Notes: a model not told the origin generated them from the letters alone. A stretch of 64,000 nucleotides of DNA from Rhodovastum atsumiense (GCF_937425535.1 NZ_OW485601.1:5377501-5441500), one strand, 5' to 3'. Positions 9,537 through 21,528 are shown, counted from the stretch's first letter. Numbers and translations are program-made.

Positions 9537-9894
9537 GGTGCGTGCGTCCGGGAAAAGGCGTATAGCGTCTCCCTGAAACCGCGCCGCCGGCCGTGACCGG
9601 AGCGCGCGGCCCTGTTCCACGCCACCGAGACGATGCACCACGCTGTCCTTCCCGATCGTTTCGCCCAGCCGTTCGTGGTGCTGGCGGGCCGGCCGGGCGG
9701 GGCGGGCCAGCGCGTCCCGGCGGCGCGGAGCCGGCCTCGTGCCGTTCCCCACGCGTCCCGGCCGGACCGGCGAATGCCGCCGTGACCGGCCAACGGCTTC
9801 ACCTGGGCGTCAAGGCCAGGCATCCCCGCCGGCGGTGACGCCTCCGTCCCCGCACGTTACTGTCCCTCTGCTTCCGCTCGGAACCGTTCCCGCA
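9537..9894. other. Intergenic region, no gene identified
   Basis: This 358-bp GC-rich spacer separates the pseudouridine synthase gene from the AsmA gene. Short ATG frames exist (for example 9632-9784, 50 codons) but are Arg/Pro/Gly-rich and have no recognisable motif, so I did not call them. No clear terminator or promoter was seen. Confidence 0.5.
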
Positions 9895-12453
9895 ATGCCC
9901 CCCCGTCGCCGTCACAGGCATTCCCGCCTTTTCCCCATCCTGTTCCTGACCGTGCTGGCGCTGCTCTTGCTGCTGGTGCTGGCCGGGGCAGGGGTGCTGC
10001 TTTTCGTCGACCCCAATGCCTGGCGGCCGCGCATCGAGGCCGAGGTGCAACGCGCCACCGGCCGGGCGCTGCAACTGGGACAGTTGCGGCTGGTGCCGGC
10101 GCTGTCGCCGACGCTGGAAGCCGAGGATGTCCGGCTGGCCAACATGCCGGGCGGCTCGCGGCCGGAGATGCTGACGGTGGCGCAGGCGGAGGTGAAGCTG
10201 GCGCTGCTGCCGCTGCTCACCGGCCGCATCGAGGTGGCGCGGCTGCAACTGGTCCGTCCCGACATCCTGCTGGAAACCGACGCCGACGGGCGCCCGAACT
10301 GGCGCTTCGGCCCCACCGCGGAGAAGTCCGCCGCGGACAAGGCCGGGGACGCCGGCGCTCCGCCCGCCGCCGCGCCGGCCGCTTCCCCCGGGAGCGGGCC
10401 GGACCTGCTGGTGCGCTCGCTGCGGCTGGAGGACGGGCAGGTCACCTGGCGGGACGGCGCGACCGGCCGCGCCACCGTGCTGGCGGTGAAGCTGCTGAAG
10501 GCCGGTGCCGCCGGCGTCGGGGCGCCGGTCACGGCGAGCGCCGAGGGCAGGTTGGGTGACCAGCCACTGGTGCTGACCGCCGAGACCGGCCCGCTGGCGC
10601 GGCTGCTCGATCCCGTCGCGAGCGATCCCTGGCCGGTGGCGGCGACGCTGGAGATCCCGGGGGCACGGCTCGGCGTGACCGGCACGGTGACGCGGCCGCT
10701 GCAGGGGCGCGGCTATGCGCTGACGGTGGAAGGCGCGGCGGTGAACCTGTCGGCGCTGGAGGGCCTGCTCGGCCGGCCGCTGCCGCCGCTGCGCCAGGTC
10801 GCGGTGGCGGCCCGGGTCGAGGATGCCGGCACCGACATCCCGCGCATCAGCGGCATCGCCGTCCGCGCCGGCGAATCGGCGCTGGACGGATTCATCCCCG
10901 GCCTGCAGCTCTCGCGCATGGAGCTGTCGGCGGCGCGGCTGGAGGAACCGGTGCGGGCCGATGTCGAGGGCAGCCTGCGCGGCACGCGGCTGCGCGTCTC
11001 GGCCACGCTGGGCGCCCCGACGATGCTGCTGGCGGCGGCGGGCCCGTTCCCGATCGAGCTGGCGGCCGAGGCGGCGGGGGCCACGCTGGTGGCCAAGGGC
11101 GGGCTGGCGGCGCCGCTGGCCTTGTCCGGGCTCGACCTGGGCGTGACCGCCCGCATTCCCGATGTCGCCGCGCTGGCGCCGCTGGCCGGGCAGGCGCTGC
11201 CGGCGCTGCGGCAGGTAACGATGGATGCGCGGCTGCGTGACGGCAGCGGCGGGCTCGCCCGCGGCATCGCGGTGCGGGGCCTCGCCCTGACCGCGCCGCA
11301 GGCCGACCTGTCGGGCGAGGCCGAACTGAGCTTCGGCGACCGTCCGGCGGTGCAGGCGAATCTGACCTCGCGCCGGATCGACGCCGACGCGATCCTGGGG
11401 GCGTTGCCGGCCGGGGCCGGCGCGGAGGCGGCGCCGCAGGCGACTCCGCCGGCCGATCCGCCGGCCCCGGCCGCTTCACGGCCGGCGCGGCTGATCCCGG
11501 CGACGAAGCTGCCTTTCGCGGCGCTGGACCGGCTGGATGCCGACCTGCGCTTCGCGGTGGCCGAGTTGCGGGCCGGCGGCGTGCTCACCCGCGACCTGTC
11601 CGGGCATGCGGTGCTGCGCGAGGGAACGCTCGCGGTCGATCCGGTGACCGGCACGCTGCCGGGCGGGCGGCTGGAGCTGGCGCTGACCGCCGGGGGGCGG
11701 CAGAGCCCGCCGCCGGTGGCGCTGACCCTGCGGGCGCCGGGGATGTCGCTCGGGCCATTGCTGGCGGCCTTCGGGCTGCCGCAGGATATGGGCGGCACGG
11801 CCGAGCTGGATGCCGATCTGCGCGGGGCGGGCGAGACGCCGCAGGCGATCGCGGCGACGCTGAGCGGACGGCTCGGCGTGGCGATGGTCGATGCCGGGCT
11901 GGACAACCAGGTGCTCGGCCTGGTGCTGGGTGAGGTATTGCGCGCGGCGAAGCTGCCGGCGGAGGTGCTTGCCCCGGGCGGGGTGGGACAGGTGACGCTG
12001 CGCTGCCTCGCGGTGCGGGCCGACGCCGATTCGGGGCTGGTGCAGGTCGGGCCGCTGGTGGTGGATGCCGGGCGGTTGCTGGTACAGGGGGCGGGCACGG
12101 TGAATCTGCGGGATGAAGGGCTGGCGCTGCGGCTGCGGCCGATGCTGCGGGCCGGCACTTCAGTGGTGGTGCCGGTGCGTGTCGGCGGGACCTTGCTCGA
12201 GCCGAAATTCGGGCCTGATCCCGGCGGGACGGCAGGGGCGCTGGCCGGATTCGCCGCGGGGATGATCGCGGGGCGCAATCCGCAACTGGGAGCGTTGCTG
12301 GGCGAGCGGGGCGGCGATGCCTGCGGCCCGGCGCTGGCGGCGGCGCGCGGCGGGCGGGCCGGGGCCGAGCCGAAGACCGCGCCGCCGCAGGCCGGGCCGC
12401 TGGCGCCGCGCCTGCCCAAGCCGGCCGATCTGCTGCGGCAGTTGACCCGATGA
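9895..12453 (+). CDS. AsmA family envelope protein
   Basis: An 852-residue protein with one N-terminal membrane helix (about 13-37) followed by an AsmA_N region (FVDPNAWRPRIEAEVQ onward) and a long periplasmic body. AsmA-like proteins are inner-membrane anchored and are thought to move phospholipids to, or assemble, the outer membrane; the precise role here is not known. The C-terminal AsmA domain contains the typical SGRLGVAMVDAGLDN stretch. A Pro/Ala linker near residues 505-535 separates the two halves. The start was placed at the ATG immediately before the basic, membrane-spanning N-terminus. The stop overlaps the ATP12 gene start (ATGA). Confidence 0.88.
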   Translation: MPPRRRHRHSRLFPILFLTVLALLLLLVLAGAGVLLFVDPNAWRPRIEAEVQRATGRALQLGQLRLVPALSPTLEAEDVRLANMPGGSRPEMLTVAQAEVKLALLPLLTGRIEVARLQLVRPDILLETDADGRPNWRFGPTAEKSAADKAGDAGAPPAAAPAASPGSGPDLLVRSLRLEDGQVTWRDGATGRATVLAVKLLKAGAAGVGAPVTASAEGRLGDQPLVLTAETGPLARLLDPVASDPWPVAATLEIPGARLGVTGTVTRPLQGRGYALTVEGAAVNLSALEGLLGRPLPPLRQVAVAARVEDAGTDIPRISGIAVRAGESALDGFIPGLQLSRMELSAARLEEPVRADVEGSLRGTRLRVSATLGAPTMLLAAAGPFPIELAAEAAGATLVAKGGLAAPLALSGLDLGVTARIPDVAALAPLAGQALPALRQVTMDARLRDGSGGLARGIAVRGLALTAPQADLSGEAELSFGDRPAVQANLTSRRIDADAILGALPAGAGAEAAPQATPPADPPAPAASRPARLIPATKLPFAALDRLDADLRFAVAELRAGGVLTRDLSGHAVLREGTLAVDPVTGTLPGGRLELALTAGGRQSPPPVALTLRAPGMSLGPLLAAFGLPQDMGGTAELDADLRGAGETPQAIAATLSGRLGVAMVDAGLDNQVLGLVLGEVLRAAKLPAEVLAPGGVGQVTLRCLAVRADADSGLVQVGPLVVDAGRLLVQGAGTVNLRDEGLALRLRPMLRAGTSVVVPVRVGGTLLEPKFGPDPGGTAGALAGFAAGMIAGRNPQLGALLGERGGDACGPALAAARGGRAGAEPKTAPPQAGPLAPRLPKPADLLRQLTR

Positions 12454-13154
12454 AGCGGTTCTGGGACCGGGCCGGGGTCGAGGCGGAGGACGGGCAGTTC
12501 CGGGTGGTGCTGGACGGGCGGCCGGTGCGGCTGCCTGGCGGGGCCTCGCTGCTGGTGCCCTCGCGGGCGCTGGCCGAGGCGCTGGCGGCGGAATGGCAGC
12601 TTGCCGGCGGGGCGCGTGGCGGGGAAATGGGCTGGACCGATGTGCCGCTGACCCGGCTGGCCGGCACGGCGCAGGAGCGCATCGCGCCCGATCCGGAACC
12701 GGTGGTGCTGGAAATCGCCCGCTACGGCGAGACCGACCTGCTGTGCTATCGTGCCGATCGGCCGGAGAGCCTGGTGCGGCGCCAGCAGGAAAACTGGCAG
12801 CCCTGGTTGGACTGGACCGAGCGCACATATGGCGCGAGGCTGCGGGTGACCGCGGGGGTGGTGCACGTGGCGCAGGAGCCGCAGGCGCTGGCGGCGCTGG
12901 CGCAGGCGGTGGCGGCGCATGATCCCTGGGGGCTGGCGGCGCTGGGCATCGCGGTGCCGGCGCTGGGCAGCCTGGTGCTGGGGCTGGCGCTCGCCGCCTT
13001 CCGCCTCGATGCGGCCACGGCGCATGATCTGGCTGGCCTGGACGAGACGTTCCAGGAAGAATTGTGGGGACGGGACAACGAGGCGGCGCAGCGCCGCCGG
13101 CAGGTGGGAGAGGAGGTCGCCTTGGCGGGTCGTTTCCTGGAACTGTCGCGCTGA
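12450..13154 (+). CDS. ATP12 family F1-ATPase assembly chaperone
   Basis: A 234-residue protein beginning [15 protein letters not shown], with the [10 protein letters not shown] and WQPWLDW stretches typical of ATP12. In mitochondria ATP12 binds the F1 alpha subunit before assembly; alphaproteobacterial homologues are presumed to do the same. It is cytoplasmic with no signal sequence. It overlaps the asmA stop by four bases and the acylphosphatase start by three (TGATG), so asmA, this gene and acyP look like one transcription unit. The function is assigned by family only. Confidence 0.9.
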   Translation: MKRFWDRAGVEAEDGQFRVVLDGRPVRLPGGASLLVPSRALAEALAAEWQLAGGARGGEMGWTDVPLTRLAGTAQERIAPDPEPVVLEIARYGETDLLCYRADRPESLVRRQQENWQPWLDWTERTYGARLRVTAGVVHVAQEPQALAALAQAVAAHDPWGLAALGIAVPALGSLVLGLALAAFRLDAATAHDLAGLDETFQEELWGRDNEAAQRRRQVGEEVALAGRFLELSR

Positions 13155-13429
13155 TGGCCGCGAAGCGCCTGGTCATTTCCGGTCGTGTGCAAGGGGTGGG
13201 GTTCCGTCACTGGATCACCCGTGAGGCGGGCCGGCTCGGGGTTTCGGGCTGGGTGCGCAACCGCCGCGACGGCCGAGTCGAGGTGCTGGTCGACGGCGAC
13301 ACGGCGAGCGTCGAGGAATTGCTGCGCCTGTGCCGGCTCGGTCCGCGGCTGGCCGAGGTGACGGAGATCGTCGAGGAACTGGTCGATACCTGTCCCGATC
13401 CCGGTTTCCGCTCGCTGCCGACCATCTGA
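13154..13429 (+). CDS. acyP: Acylphosphatase
   Basis: A 91-residue acylphosphatase, the usual length. The signature [11 protein letters not shown] gives the phosphate-binding loop with its catalytic Arg, and GWVRNRRDG carries the catalytic Asn. The enzyme hydrolyses acyl phosphates such as carbamoyl or 1,3-bisphosphoglycerate. Its start ATG overlaps the ATP12 gene stop (TGATG). Confidence 0.94.
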   Translation: MAAKRLVISGRVQGVGFRHWITREAGRLGVSGWVRNRRDGRVEVLVDGDTASVEELLRLCRLGPRLAEVTEIVEELVDTCPDPGFRSLPTI

Positions 13430-13450
13430 GATGGAGGCTGGGGCGCGCTG

Positions 13451-13951
13451 ATGGACGCGTTGGTGGCATTCGTGCAGGCGAATGCCGAATGGGCGGCGCC
13501 GATCGGGTTCCTGATCGGGTTCTTCAAGGCGCTGGCCTTCGTGTCGCTGGTGGTGCCTGGCCTGACCATCCTGGTGGCGATCGGGGCCCTGGTCGGGGCC
13601 TCCGACATCGCGTTCGTGCCGGTCTGGTTGGGGGTGAGTTGCGGCGCGGCGCTCGGCGACTGGGCGAGTTACGTGATCGGCTATCGCCTGAAGGACCGGG
13701 CGCGCGACATATGGCCGCTCAGCCGCAGGCCGGAGCTGCTGCCGCGGGCCGAGCGCTTCTTCGCGCGCTGGGGCACGATGAGCGTGGTGTTGTGCCGGTT
13801 TTTCAGTCCGATGCGGGCCACGGTGCCGTTGCTGGCGGGGATGTGCGAGATGCGGTTCTGGCCGTTCCAGATCGCCAACTGGGTGTCGGCGTTGTTGTGG
13901 GCCGGGGTCATGCTGGGTCCCGGCACGATGCTCGCGGACTGGCTTAGATAG
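13451..13951 (+). CDS. DedA family membrane protein
   Basis: A 166-residue, strongly hydrophobic protein with the DedA features: an N-terminal re-entrant region (FVSLVVPGLTILVAIGALVG), the GDWASYVIGY segment, and the conserved FSPMRATVPLLAGM stretch with its arginine. DedA proteins are inner-membrane transporters or scramblases, including undecaprenyl-phosphate flippases, that support membrane integrity. It is shorter than many homologues. It lies 21 bp after acyP, on the same strand, and ends at a repeat element shared with lipB. Confidence 0.88.
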   Translation: MDALVAFVQANAEWAAPIGFLIGFFKALAFVSLVVPGLTILVAIGALVGASDIAFVPVWLGVSCGAALGDWASYVIGYRLKDRARDIWPLSRRPELLPRAERFFARWGTMSVVLCRFFSPMRATVPLLAGMCEMRFWPFQIANWVSALLWAGVMLGPGTMLADWLR

Positions 13952-14011
13952 AAGGGATCCAAGGGCCTGTGGCCCGTCACGCGCCAGCGTGCCTGCGCAC
14001 GACATGGAGGT

Positions 14012-14054
14012 CCAGGAGGCAAAGCCTCCTGGTGGGTCCGGGGCAACGCCCCGG
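14012..14054 (-). repeat. Modular palindromic repeat, copy B (two hairpins, inverted)
   Basis: Two of the modules of copy A appear in opposite orientation: CCAGGAGGC/GCCTCCTGG with loop AAA (14012-14032) and CCGGGGC/GCCCCGG with loop AAC (14038-14054). The outer pair of the second module is C-G here and G-C in copy A, a compensated change. The element sits between the convergent dedA and lipB 3' ends, two bases from the lipB stop. A degenerate AAGGGCC/GGCCC segment at about 13960-13975 may be the remains of another module. Confidence 0.8.
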
Positions 14055-14055
14055 A

Positions 14056-14736
14056 TCAGCTGCCGAACACTTCCTTCCATGCTCCGATCAGCGCCGAATC
14101 GGCTTCGGCCATGGTGGCGGGGATGCCGAGGGCGTGCAGGCTGGTCACGCCGTGTTCGCGGATGCCGCAGGGCACGATGCCGCCGAAGTGTGACAGGTCC
14201 GGTTCGACGTTCAGGGCGATGCCATGCCAGCTCACCCATCGGGTGACGCGCACGCCGATGGCAGCGATCTTGGCTTCGGTGCCGGCGCTGTGGTCGGCCA
14301 CCCAGATGCCGACGCGGCCGTCGCGTCGTTCTCCCCGGACGTTGAACCGATCCAGCGCGCGGATCAGCCATTCTTCCAGGGCATTCACATACGCGCGTAC
14401 ATCACGTGCCGGCACGCTGCCATGGGGGCGGGCGAGGTCGAGCATGACATAGGCCACCCGCTGGCCGGGCCCGTGATAGGTCCATTGCCCGCCGCGGCCG
14501 GCGTCGTAGGTGGGGAAGCGGTCCGGATCCTGCAGGTCGGCGCGGGAAGCCGAGGTCCCGGCGGTATAGAGCGGCGGGTGTTCGACCAGCCAGACCAGTT
14601 CGCCGGCGGTGCCCGCCCGAATCGCGTTTACTCGGGTACGCATCGTGTCCAAGGCAAGGGGGTAAGGGGTGAGCTGATCGCTGACCCGCCATTCCGCAGA
14701 AATCGTCACGTCGTCCATTGATGCCGTCTGGTTCAT
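14056..14736 (-). CDS. lipB: Octanoyltransferase (lipoate biosynthesis)
   Basis: A 226-residue LipB. It moves the octanoyl group from acyl carrier protein to the lipoyl domains of 2-oxoacid dehydrogenases and the glycine cleavage system. The catalytic pair is visible as Lys156 ([10 protein letters not shown]) and Cys190 (GIVPCGI), and the [11 protein letters not shown] motif is intact. A later start (MDDVTIS, seven codons in) is possible. It is transcribed away from tRNA-Leu and maeB, and converges on dedA at a repeat element. Confidence 0.95.
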   Translation of the reverse strand: MNQTASMDDVTISAEWRVSDQLTPYPLALDTMRTRVNAIRAGTAGELVWLVEHPPLYTAGTSASRADLQDPDRFPTYDAGRGGQWTYHGPGQRVAYVMLDLARPHGSVPARDVRAYVNALEEWLIRALDRFNVRGERRDGRVGIWVADHSAGTEAKIAAIGVRVTRWVSWHGIALNVEPDLSHFGGIVPCGIREHGVTSLHALGIPATMAEADSALIGAWKEVFGS

Positions 14737-14764
14737 CCGCTATATCCCCGCGCCTCTACCACGT

Positions 14765-14850
14765 GCGGTCGTGGCGGAATGGTAGACGCGCAAGCTTGAG
14801 GTGCTTGTGGGGGAAACCCCGTGGAAGTTCGAGTCTTCTCGACCGCACCA
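14765..14850 (+). tRNA. tRNA-Leu (anticodon GAG)
   Basis: An 86-nt class II tRNA. The acceptor stem GCGGTCG (14765-14771) pairs with CGACCGC (14840-14846), followed by A and an encoded CCA. The anticodon stem CAAGC/GCTTG encloses the loop TTGAGGT, giving anticodon GAG (Leu, CUC/CUU codons). A long variable arm (GTGGGGGAAACCCCGT) is typical of leucine tRNA, and the T-arm GTTCGAGTC is present. Confidence 0.95.
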
Positions 14851-14960
14851 TCTCCCTGCTCCCGGCAGGGTGTGAACCGCGCCCGCTCCGGGCGCAACAC
14901 CCCCCCCGGTTGCTTCGCCATTCCGTTGCGCCGATCCTGTAAGAGAACGGCCCAGGGGAC

Positions 14961-17246
<2,286 letters not shown>

Positions 17247-17252
17247 CCCGCC

Positions 17253-17705
17253 ATGGTGTTCCTGCTGCTCGGCCTGATCGCGTTGCTGGTGTTCATGGGG
17301 GCGCTTGGCGCGTTCTCGCGGGCGCAGGTGGCCAGCATCAAGCAGTTGCTGATCTGGGTTGCCGCGATCGGCGGGCTGTTGCTGTCCGTGCTGCTGCTGT
17401 TCACCCGCGGGCCGGCCGGGCTCACCGTGCTGCTGCTGCTCGGCCCGCTGCTGTGGAGCTGGGTGGGGGAGGACTGGCTGCGCCAGCGGCGCTCCGCCGC
17501 TCGGGGCGGCCCGGCCGGGCGGACCGTCGGCGGGGCGATGAGCCGGCAGGAAGCCTATGCCGTGCTCGGCCTCGCCCCGGGGGCAAGCGATGCGGAGATC
17601 CGGGCCGCGCACCGGCGGTTGATGCGCGCGGCGCATCCCGATTCGGGGGGATCGGACTGGCTGGCCTCGCGCATCAACCAGGCCCGGGACGTGCTGCTGG
17701 GATAA
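17253..17705 (+). CDS. Membrane-anchored J-domain protein (TIM14-like)
   Basis: A 150-residue protein with hydrophobic helices at the N-terminus (about 1-20 and 33-78) and a C-terminal J domain starting MSRQEAYAVLGLAPG. The HPD tripeptide needed to stimulate DnaK is present (AAHPDSGG). It resembles the DnaJ-like/TIM14 proteins common in alphaproteobacteria, whose clients are mostly unknown. It begins six bases after the maeB stop, so co-transcription is likely. Confidence 0.85.
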   Translation: MVFLLLGLIALLVFMGALGAFSRAQVASIKQLLIWVAAIGGLLLSVLLLFTRGPAGLTVLLLLGPLLWSWVGEDWLRQRRSAARGGPAGRTVGGAMSRQEAYAVLGLAPGASDAEIRAAHRRLMRAAHPDSGGSDWLASRINQARDVLLG

Positions 17706-17940
17706 GGCCGGGCGAGAGGCGAAGAGTGCCCCCGCTTTCTTTCGTTGCTGGTCCGTTCCGTGCGTGCAACCGAAACCCCCGTGCCGACGAAACGTTGTGC
17801 GTTGCGACGAAGCGGGCTATGGCGCACCGCCCTTGCTTGCGAGCCAGGCTGGCGCGCGGCATCGGGGGATGCCACAATTCGGCCCTGCCGGCGTGCTCGG
17901 GTCGCCGAAGATGGAAAACCTGTCTGAGGATGCTCCGCTG

Positions 17941-18819
17941 ATGAAACCCCTGCGCAAGGCCGTCCTTCCCGTCGCGGGCCTGGGTACGCGCTTCCTGCCC
18001 GCCACCAAGGCGATGGCCAAGGAGATGCTGCCGGTCGTCGACAAGCCGCTGATCCAGTACGCGGTCGAGGAGGCGCGGGCGGCGGGCATCGAGCAGTTCT
18101 GCATGGTGACCGGCCGCGGCAAGACCGCGCTGGTCGAGCATTTCGACATCGCCTACGAGCTCGAGGCGACGCTGCGCGAGCGCGGCAAGACGGCCGAGCT
18201 GGAGGCGTTGAAGGAACAGCAGCTCCCGCCGGGCTCGATCGCCACGGTGCGTCAGCAGGAGCCGCTCGGGCTCGGCCACGCCATCTGGTGCGCGCGCGCC
18301 TTCATCGGCGACGATCCCTTCGCCATCCTGCTGCCCGACGACCTGGTGCTGGCCGAGACGCCCTGCACCAAGCAGCTCGCCGACGCCTATTACCAGACCG
18401 GCGGCTGCGTGGTGGCGGTGACCGAGGTGCCGCACGACCAGACCAACCGCTACGGCATCCTCGATGTCGCCTCCGACGACGGCAGGCTGGTCGAGGTGAA
18501 GGGGCTGGTCGAAAAGCCGAAACCCGAGGTGGCGCCTTCCAACCTGTCGATCATCGGCCGCTACGTGCTGCTGCCGCAGGTGCTGGAACACCTCTCGCGC
18601 ATGGAGCGCGGCGCCGGCAACGAGGTGCAGCTGACCGACGCCATGGCCAAGCTGATCGGCCACGTGCCCTTCCACGGGCTGCGCTACGAAGGCCGGCGCT
18701 TCGATTGCGGCGACAAGGCCGGTTTCCTGGAAGCCCAGATCGCCTTCGCGCTGAAGCGCCCCGATCTCGGCCCGGCCGTGCGCGCCTTCCTGAAGAACTA
18801 CGTCAGCGAAATCGCCTGA
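17941..18819 (+). CDS. galU: UTP-glucose-1-phosphate uridylyltransferase
   Basis: A 292-residue GalU. The nucleotide-binding motif [18 protein letters not shown] is near the N-terminus, followed by [11 protein letters not shown] and the later [13 protein letters not shown]. It makes UDP-glucose for polysaccharide and lipopolysaccharide synthesis. The start [11 protein letters not shown] is the usual one for the family and has GAGGA ten bases upstream; an in-frame ATG at 17911 would add ten residues. It is followed after 31 bp by the phosphomutase that supplies glucose-1-phosphate. Confidence 0.95.
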   Translation: MKPLRKAVLPVAGLGTRFLPATKAMAKEMLPVVDKPLIQYAVEEARAAGIEQFCMVTGRGKTALVEHFDIAYELEATLRERGKTAELEALKEQQLPPGSIATVRQQEPLGLGHAIWCARAFIGDDPFAILLPDDLVLAETPCTKQLADAYYQTGGCVVAVTEVPHDQTNRYGILDVASDDGRLVEVKGLVEKPKPEVAPSNLSIIGRYVLLPQVLEHLSRMERGAGNEVQLTDAMAKLIGHVPFHGLRYEGRRFDCGDKAGFLEAQIAFALKRPDLGPAVRAFLKNYVSEIA

Positions 18820-18850
18820 CCTTTTCCATTCCCGCGAGCGAGGCATCCGC

Positions 18851-20260
18851 ATGAGCTTCATACATTGCTTCGACCCGACCGTGCTCCGCGAGTACGACAT
18901 CCGCGGCATCGTCGGCCGGACGCTGCATGAGGCCGATGCCTTCGCGATTGGCCGCTGCTTCGGCACCATGGTGGCGCGCAGCGGCGGGACCACCGTGGCC
19001 GTCGGCTATGACGGCCGCGTCTCCTCGCCGCTGCTGGAGCCGCAGCTGGTGGCGGGGCTGAAGGCGAGCGGGATCGAGGTGATCCGCATCGGCCGCGGCC
19101 CCACCCCGATGCTGTATTTCGCCGCGGCGACGCTGGAGACGGGCGGGGCCATCATGGTCACCGGCAGCCACAACCCGCCCGACTACAACGGCTTCAAGAT
19201 GATGCTGGGCGGCAAGCCGTTCTACGGGGCGCAGATCGCGGCGATCGGCAGCATGGCGGCGTCCGGCGACGTGGTCGAGGAAGCCGAGGGCAAGGAACGC
19301 AGCGTCGACATCGTGCCGCAATATATCGCCCGGTTGGTCTCCGACTGGGACGGCGGCGACCGCACGCTGAACGTGGTGTGGGACAACGGCAACGGCGCCG
19401 CCGGCGAGGTGCTGCAGCGACTGGTCGGCTCGCTGCCGGGCAGCCATGTCGTGCTGTTCCCCGAGATCGACGGGACCTTCCCCAACCACCATCCCGACCC
19501 GACCGTGCCGAAGAACCTCGTGCAACTGATCGCCGAGGTGCGCCGGCGTGGCGCCGATATCGGCATCGCCTTCGACGGCGACGCCGACCGCATCGGCGTG
19601 GTGGACGACAGCGGCGAGGTAATGTTCGGTGACCAGTTGCTGGTGGTGCTGGCGCGCGACGTGCTGAAGCAGCATCCCGGCGCCACCGTCATCGCCGACG
19701 TCAAGGCGAGCCAGGTGCTGTTCGACGAGATCGCCAAGGCCGGCGGTCAGCCGCTGATGTTCAAGACCGGACACAGCCTGATCAAGGCGAAGATGGCCGA
19801 GATCGGCTGCCCGCTGGCCGGCGAGATGTCCGGGCACATCTTCTTCGCCGACCACTGGTACGGCTTCGACGACGCGCTGTACGCGGCGATCCGGCTGCTG
19901 GGCATCATCGCCCGCGGCGAGAGCACCCTCTCATCCGTGCGTGCCGCCCTGCCGCAGGTGATCAACACACCCGAGCTGCGCTTCGACTGCGACGATCGCC
20001 GCAAGTTCGAGGTGATCCGCGAGGTCGCCGCGCGGCTGAAGGCGGAGGGCGCGAAGCTGTCGGACATTGACGGCGTGCGCGTGCAGACGCCGGACGGGTG
20101 GTGGCTGCTGCGGGCTTCCAATACCCAGGCGGTGCTGGTGGCACGGGCCGAGGCGTCGAGCCCGGAAGGGCTGGAACGGCTGAAGGCGGCGCTGGTGGGT
20201 CAACTGACGCAGTCGGGCGTGGCGGCACCGGATTTCTCGGGCGAGAACGCCGGGCACTGA
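18851..20260 (+). CDS. Phosphoglucomutase/phosphomannomutase
   Basis: A 469-residue alpha-D-phosphohexomutase of the AlgC/PMM-PGM group. The phosphoserine is Ser106 (TGSHNPP), the metal loop is DGDADR, and the C-terminal phosphate-binding stretch is RASNTQ. It interconverts glucose- or mannose-6-phosphate with the 1-phosphates. Next to galU it would feed UDP-glucose synthesis; dual sugar specificity is usual in the group. It ends at a repeat element. Confidence 0.93.
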   Translation: MSFIHCFDPTVLREYDIRGIVGRTLHEADAFAIGRCFGTMVARSGGTTVAVGYDGRVSSPLLEPQLVAGLKASGIEVIRIGRGPTPMLYFAAATLETGGAIMVTGSHNPPDYNGFKMMLGGKPFYGAQIAAIGSMAASGDVVEEAEGKERSVDIVPQYIARLVSDWDGGDRTLNVVWDNGNGAAGEVLQRLVGSLPGSHVVLFPEIDGTFPNHHPDPTVPKNLVQLIAEVRRRGADIGIAFDGDADRIGVVDDSGEVMFGDQLLVVLARDVLKQHPGATVIADVKASQVLFDEIAKAGGQPLMFKTGHSLIKAKMAEIGCPLAGEMSGHIFFADHWYGFDDALYAAIRLLGIIARGESTLSSVRAALPQVINTPELRFDCDDRRKFEVIREVAARLKAEGAKLSDIDGVRVQTPDGWWLLRASNTQAVLVARAEASSPEGLERLKAALVGQLTQSGVAAPDFSGENAGH

Positions 20261-20264
20261 AAGG

Positions 20265-20328
20265 CCAGGGCTTCGCCCTGGACCCAGCAGGGGCCACACG
20301 GCCCCTGCACCCCAGGTGCGCTGCGCGG
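20265..20328 (-). repeat. Modular palindromic repeat, copy C (two hairpins, inverted)
   Basis: CCAGGGC/GCCCTGG with loop TTC (20265-20281) and GCAGGGGCC/GGCCCCTGC with loop ACAC (20287-20308) correspond to the last two modules of copy A in reverse orientation. They are followed by the shared linker ACCCC...GCGCTGCGCGGC. It lies between the convergent phosphomutase gene and the small membrane-protein gene at 20336. Confidence 0.8.
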
Positions 20329-20335
20329 CACGGGA

Positions 20336-20530
20336 TCAATCGTCGCGCCGCAGCAGCAGCGTGATCAGCACGGCCGCGAGGCCGAGCGTGACCACGACGC
20401 CCAGCACCATGGCGATGACGCCGTTGGTGCCGATCTGCGTCTCGCCGGCCAGGTTCCATCCGGTGACCATGTACCAGAGGGCGAAGGCCAGCAGCAGGAC
20501 AGCCGGCAGAATCAGAAGCAGCGTGCGCAT
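20336..20530 (-). CDS. Small two-helix membrane protein
   Basis: A 64-residue protein with two predicted membrane helices (about 3-22 and 37-60) and a charged RRDD C-terminus. I do not recognise the family. The ATG lies 34 bp downstream of the DUF4112 gene stop on the same strand, so the two may be co-transcribed. Confidence 0.6.
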   Translation of the reverse strand: MRTLLLILPAVLLLAFALWYMVTGWNLAGETQIGTNGVIAMVLGVVVTLGLAAVLITLLLRRDD

Positions 20531-20564
20531 GATGCACTGAAACTTTGCTTCGTGCCGGCGGGTT

Positions 20565-20978
20565 TCAGATCGTCCCGCGCCAGTGATGGCGCGTCGCGCG
20601 GCCGTCGAGATGGCGAGCCAGCAGCGCCACGTTGCGGCGGTTGGCGCGCCAGAACACGTCCAGGACATTGCCGGCCACGGGCACGGCGCTGACCACCGAA
20701 TCGAAGGCGATGTTGCCCAGCATACGCAGCAGCAAGGTCACGGGCACGCCCAGCCGCCAGGCCTCGCGCAGCAGCCAGGCCGAAAGCAGGGTGCTCGCCA
20801 GGTTGCCGATGCCCGGCACCAGGCCGAGCGCCGCATCGGCGCCGACCCGGATGCCGGTGCCCGGCACGCGCACCGCGCTGTCGAGGAACGTCGCGAACCG
20901 GTCGAGTCGCTCGAGCGTGGCACGATCGGACGACACGGAGGAGAACGGCGCGCTGCCGCGCCAGGTGGCCTGGGTCAT
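20565..20978 (-). CDS. DUF4112 membrane protein
   Basis: A 137-residue protein of the DUF4112 family. The family core is clear: LDSAVRVPGTGIRVG, LGLVPGIGN, LRMLGNIAFDSVV, and ANRRNVALL near the end. Two hydrophobic segments suggest membrane association. The function is unknown. A strong ribosome site (GGAGGG) precedes the ATG, which overlaps the end of a possible small upstream gene. Confidence 0.8.
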   Translation of the reverse strand: MTQATWRGSAPFSSVSSDRATLERLDRFATFLDSAVRVPGTGIRVGADAALGLVPGIGNLASTLLSAWLLREAWRLGVPVTLLLRMLGNIAFDSVVSAVPVAGNVLDVFWRANRRNVALLARHLDGRATRHHWRGTI

Positions 20979-21202
20979 GTGAACCCTCCAGACGTGAGGA
21001 TGCTGTCCTCGCAGGTGAAGGGCTCCGACATCGCGGTCGCATCAAGCCGCCAGAGGGTCCCGGAGCCGCCCAGGACCTGGGATGGCATCCGGCGTGGTTC
21101 AAGCCGCGGATGTTCAACGACGGCGACATTTTCCAGGGGCGGTGCCACGGCGCGAATCGGGCGGTTGACGATGGGGCCACGTCGGGGCTGGGATCGCGGC
21201 AT
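20975..21202 (-). CDS. Possible small protein upstream of the DUF4112 gene
   Basis: A 75-codon frame with mostly G or C at third positions, whose TGA overlaps the DUF4112 ATG (ATGA). Its ATG shares the CATG tetranucleotide with the ATG of the divergent cyclotransferase-like gene. No motif or family is recognised. It could be chance, because long open frames are frequent at this GC content. Confidence 0.3.
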   Translation of the reverse strand: MPRSQPRRGPIVNRPIRAVAPPLENVAVVEHPRLEPRRMPSQVLGGSGTLWRLDATAMSEPFTCEDSILTSGGFT

Positions 21203-21521
21203 GCGCCTGTTCCTCTATGGCACCCTGGTTGATCCGCGGCGTCTGGCGGGGTTCGCCGGACGGGCTCTGCCGCGCCTGCCTGCGCGGTTGCCGGGCTGGC
21301 GGCGGGTGGCCCTGCCGGGCGGACGCTGGCCGAGCCTGCGGCGCGGGCCGGGGGAGGTGGAAGGGGTGGTGGTGACGGTGGACGCGGCGACGCTCCGCCG
21401 CCTGACGGCCTATGAGGGGCCGGCCTATCGCCTCGTGCGGCTTTGGGTGCGCACGGCGCGCGGCGGCCTGCCCGCCTATGCCTGGATCGCCCCGGGAACG
21501 ACGCGCCGGCCCTGGCCGTGA
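21201..21521 (+). CDS. Gamma-glutamylcyclotransferase-like (AIG2-like) protein
   Basis: A 106-residue GGCT-fold protein. It has the substrate-binding loop FLYGTLVDP at the N-terminus and the likely catalytic Glu in TAYEGPAYRL. Members include gamma-glutamylcyclotransferases and gamma-glutamylamine cyclotransferases; the true substrate is not evident. It is short but covers the fold. It is convergent with the Sel1 gene, seven bases apart. Confidence 0.8.
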   Translation: MRLFLYGTLVDPRRLAGFAGRALPRLPARLPGWRRVALPGGRWPSLRRGPGEVEGVVVTVDAATLRRLTAYEGPAYRLVRLWVRTARGGLPAYAWIAPGTTRRPWP

Positions 21522-21528
21522 GCCCGGA

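Noticed and set aside
9593-9838. 81-codon frame between the pseudouridine synthase and asmA genes
   Set aside because: Arg/Pro-rich, no ribosome site, no similarity to a known family.
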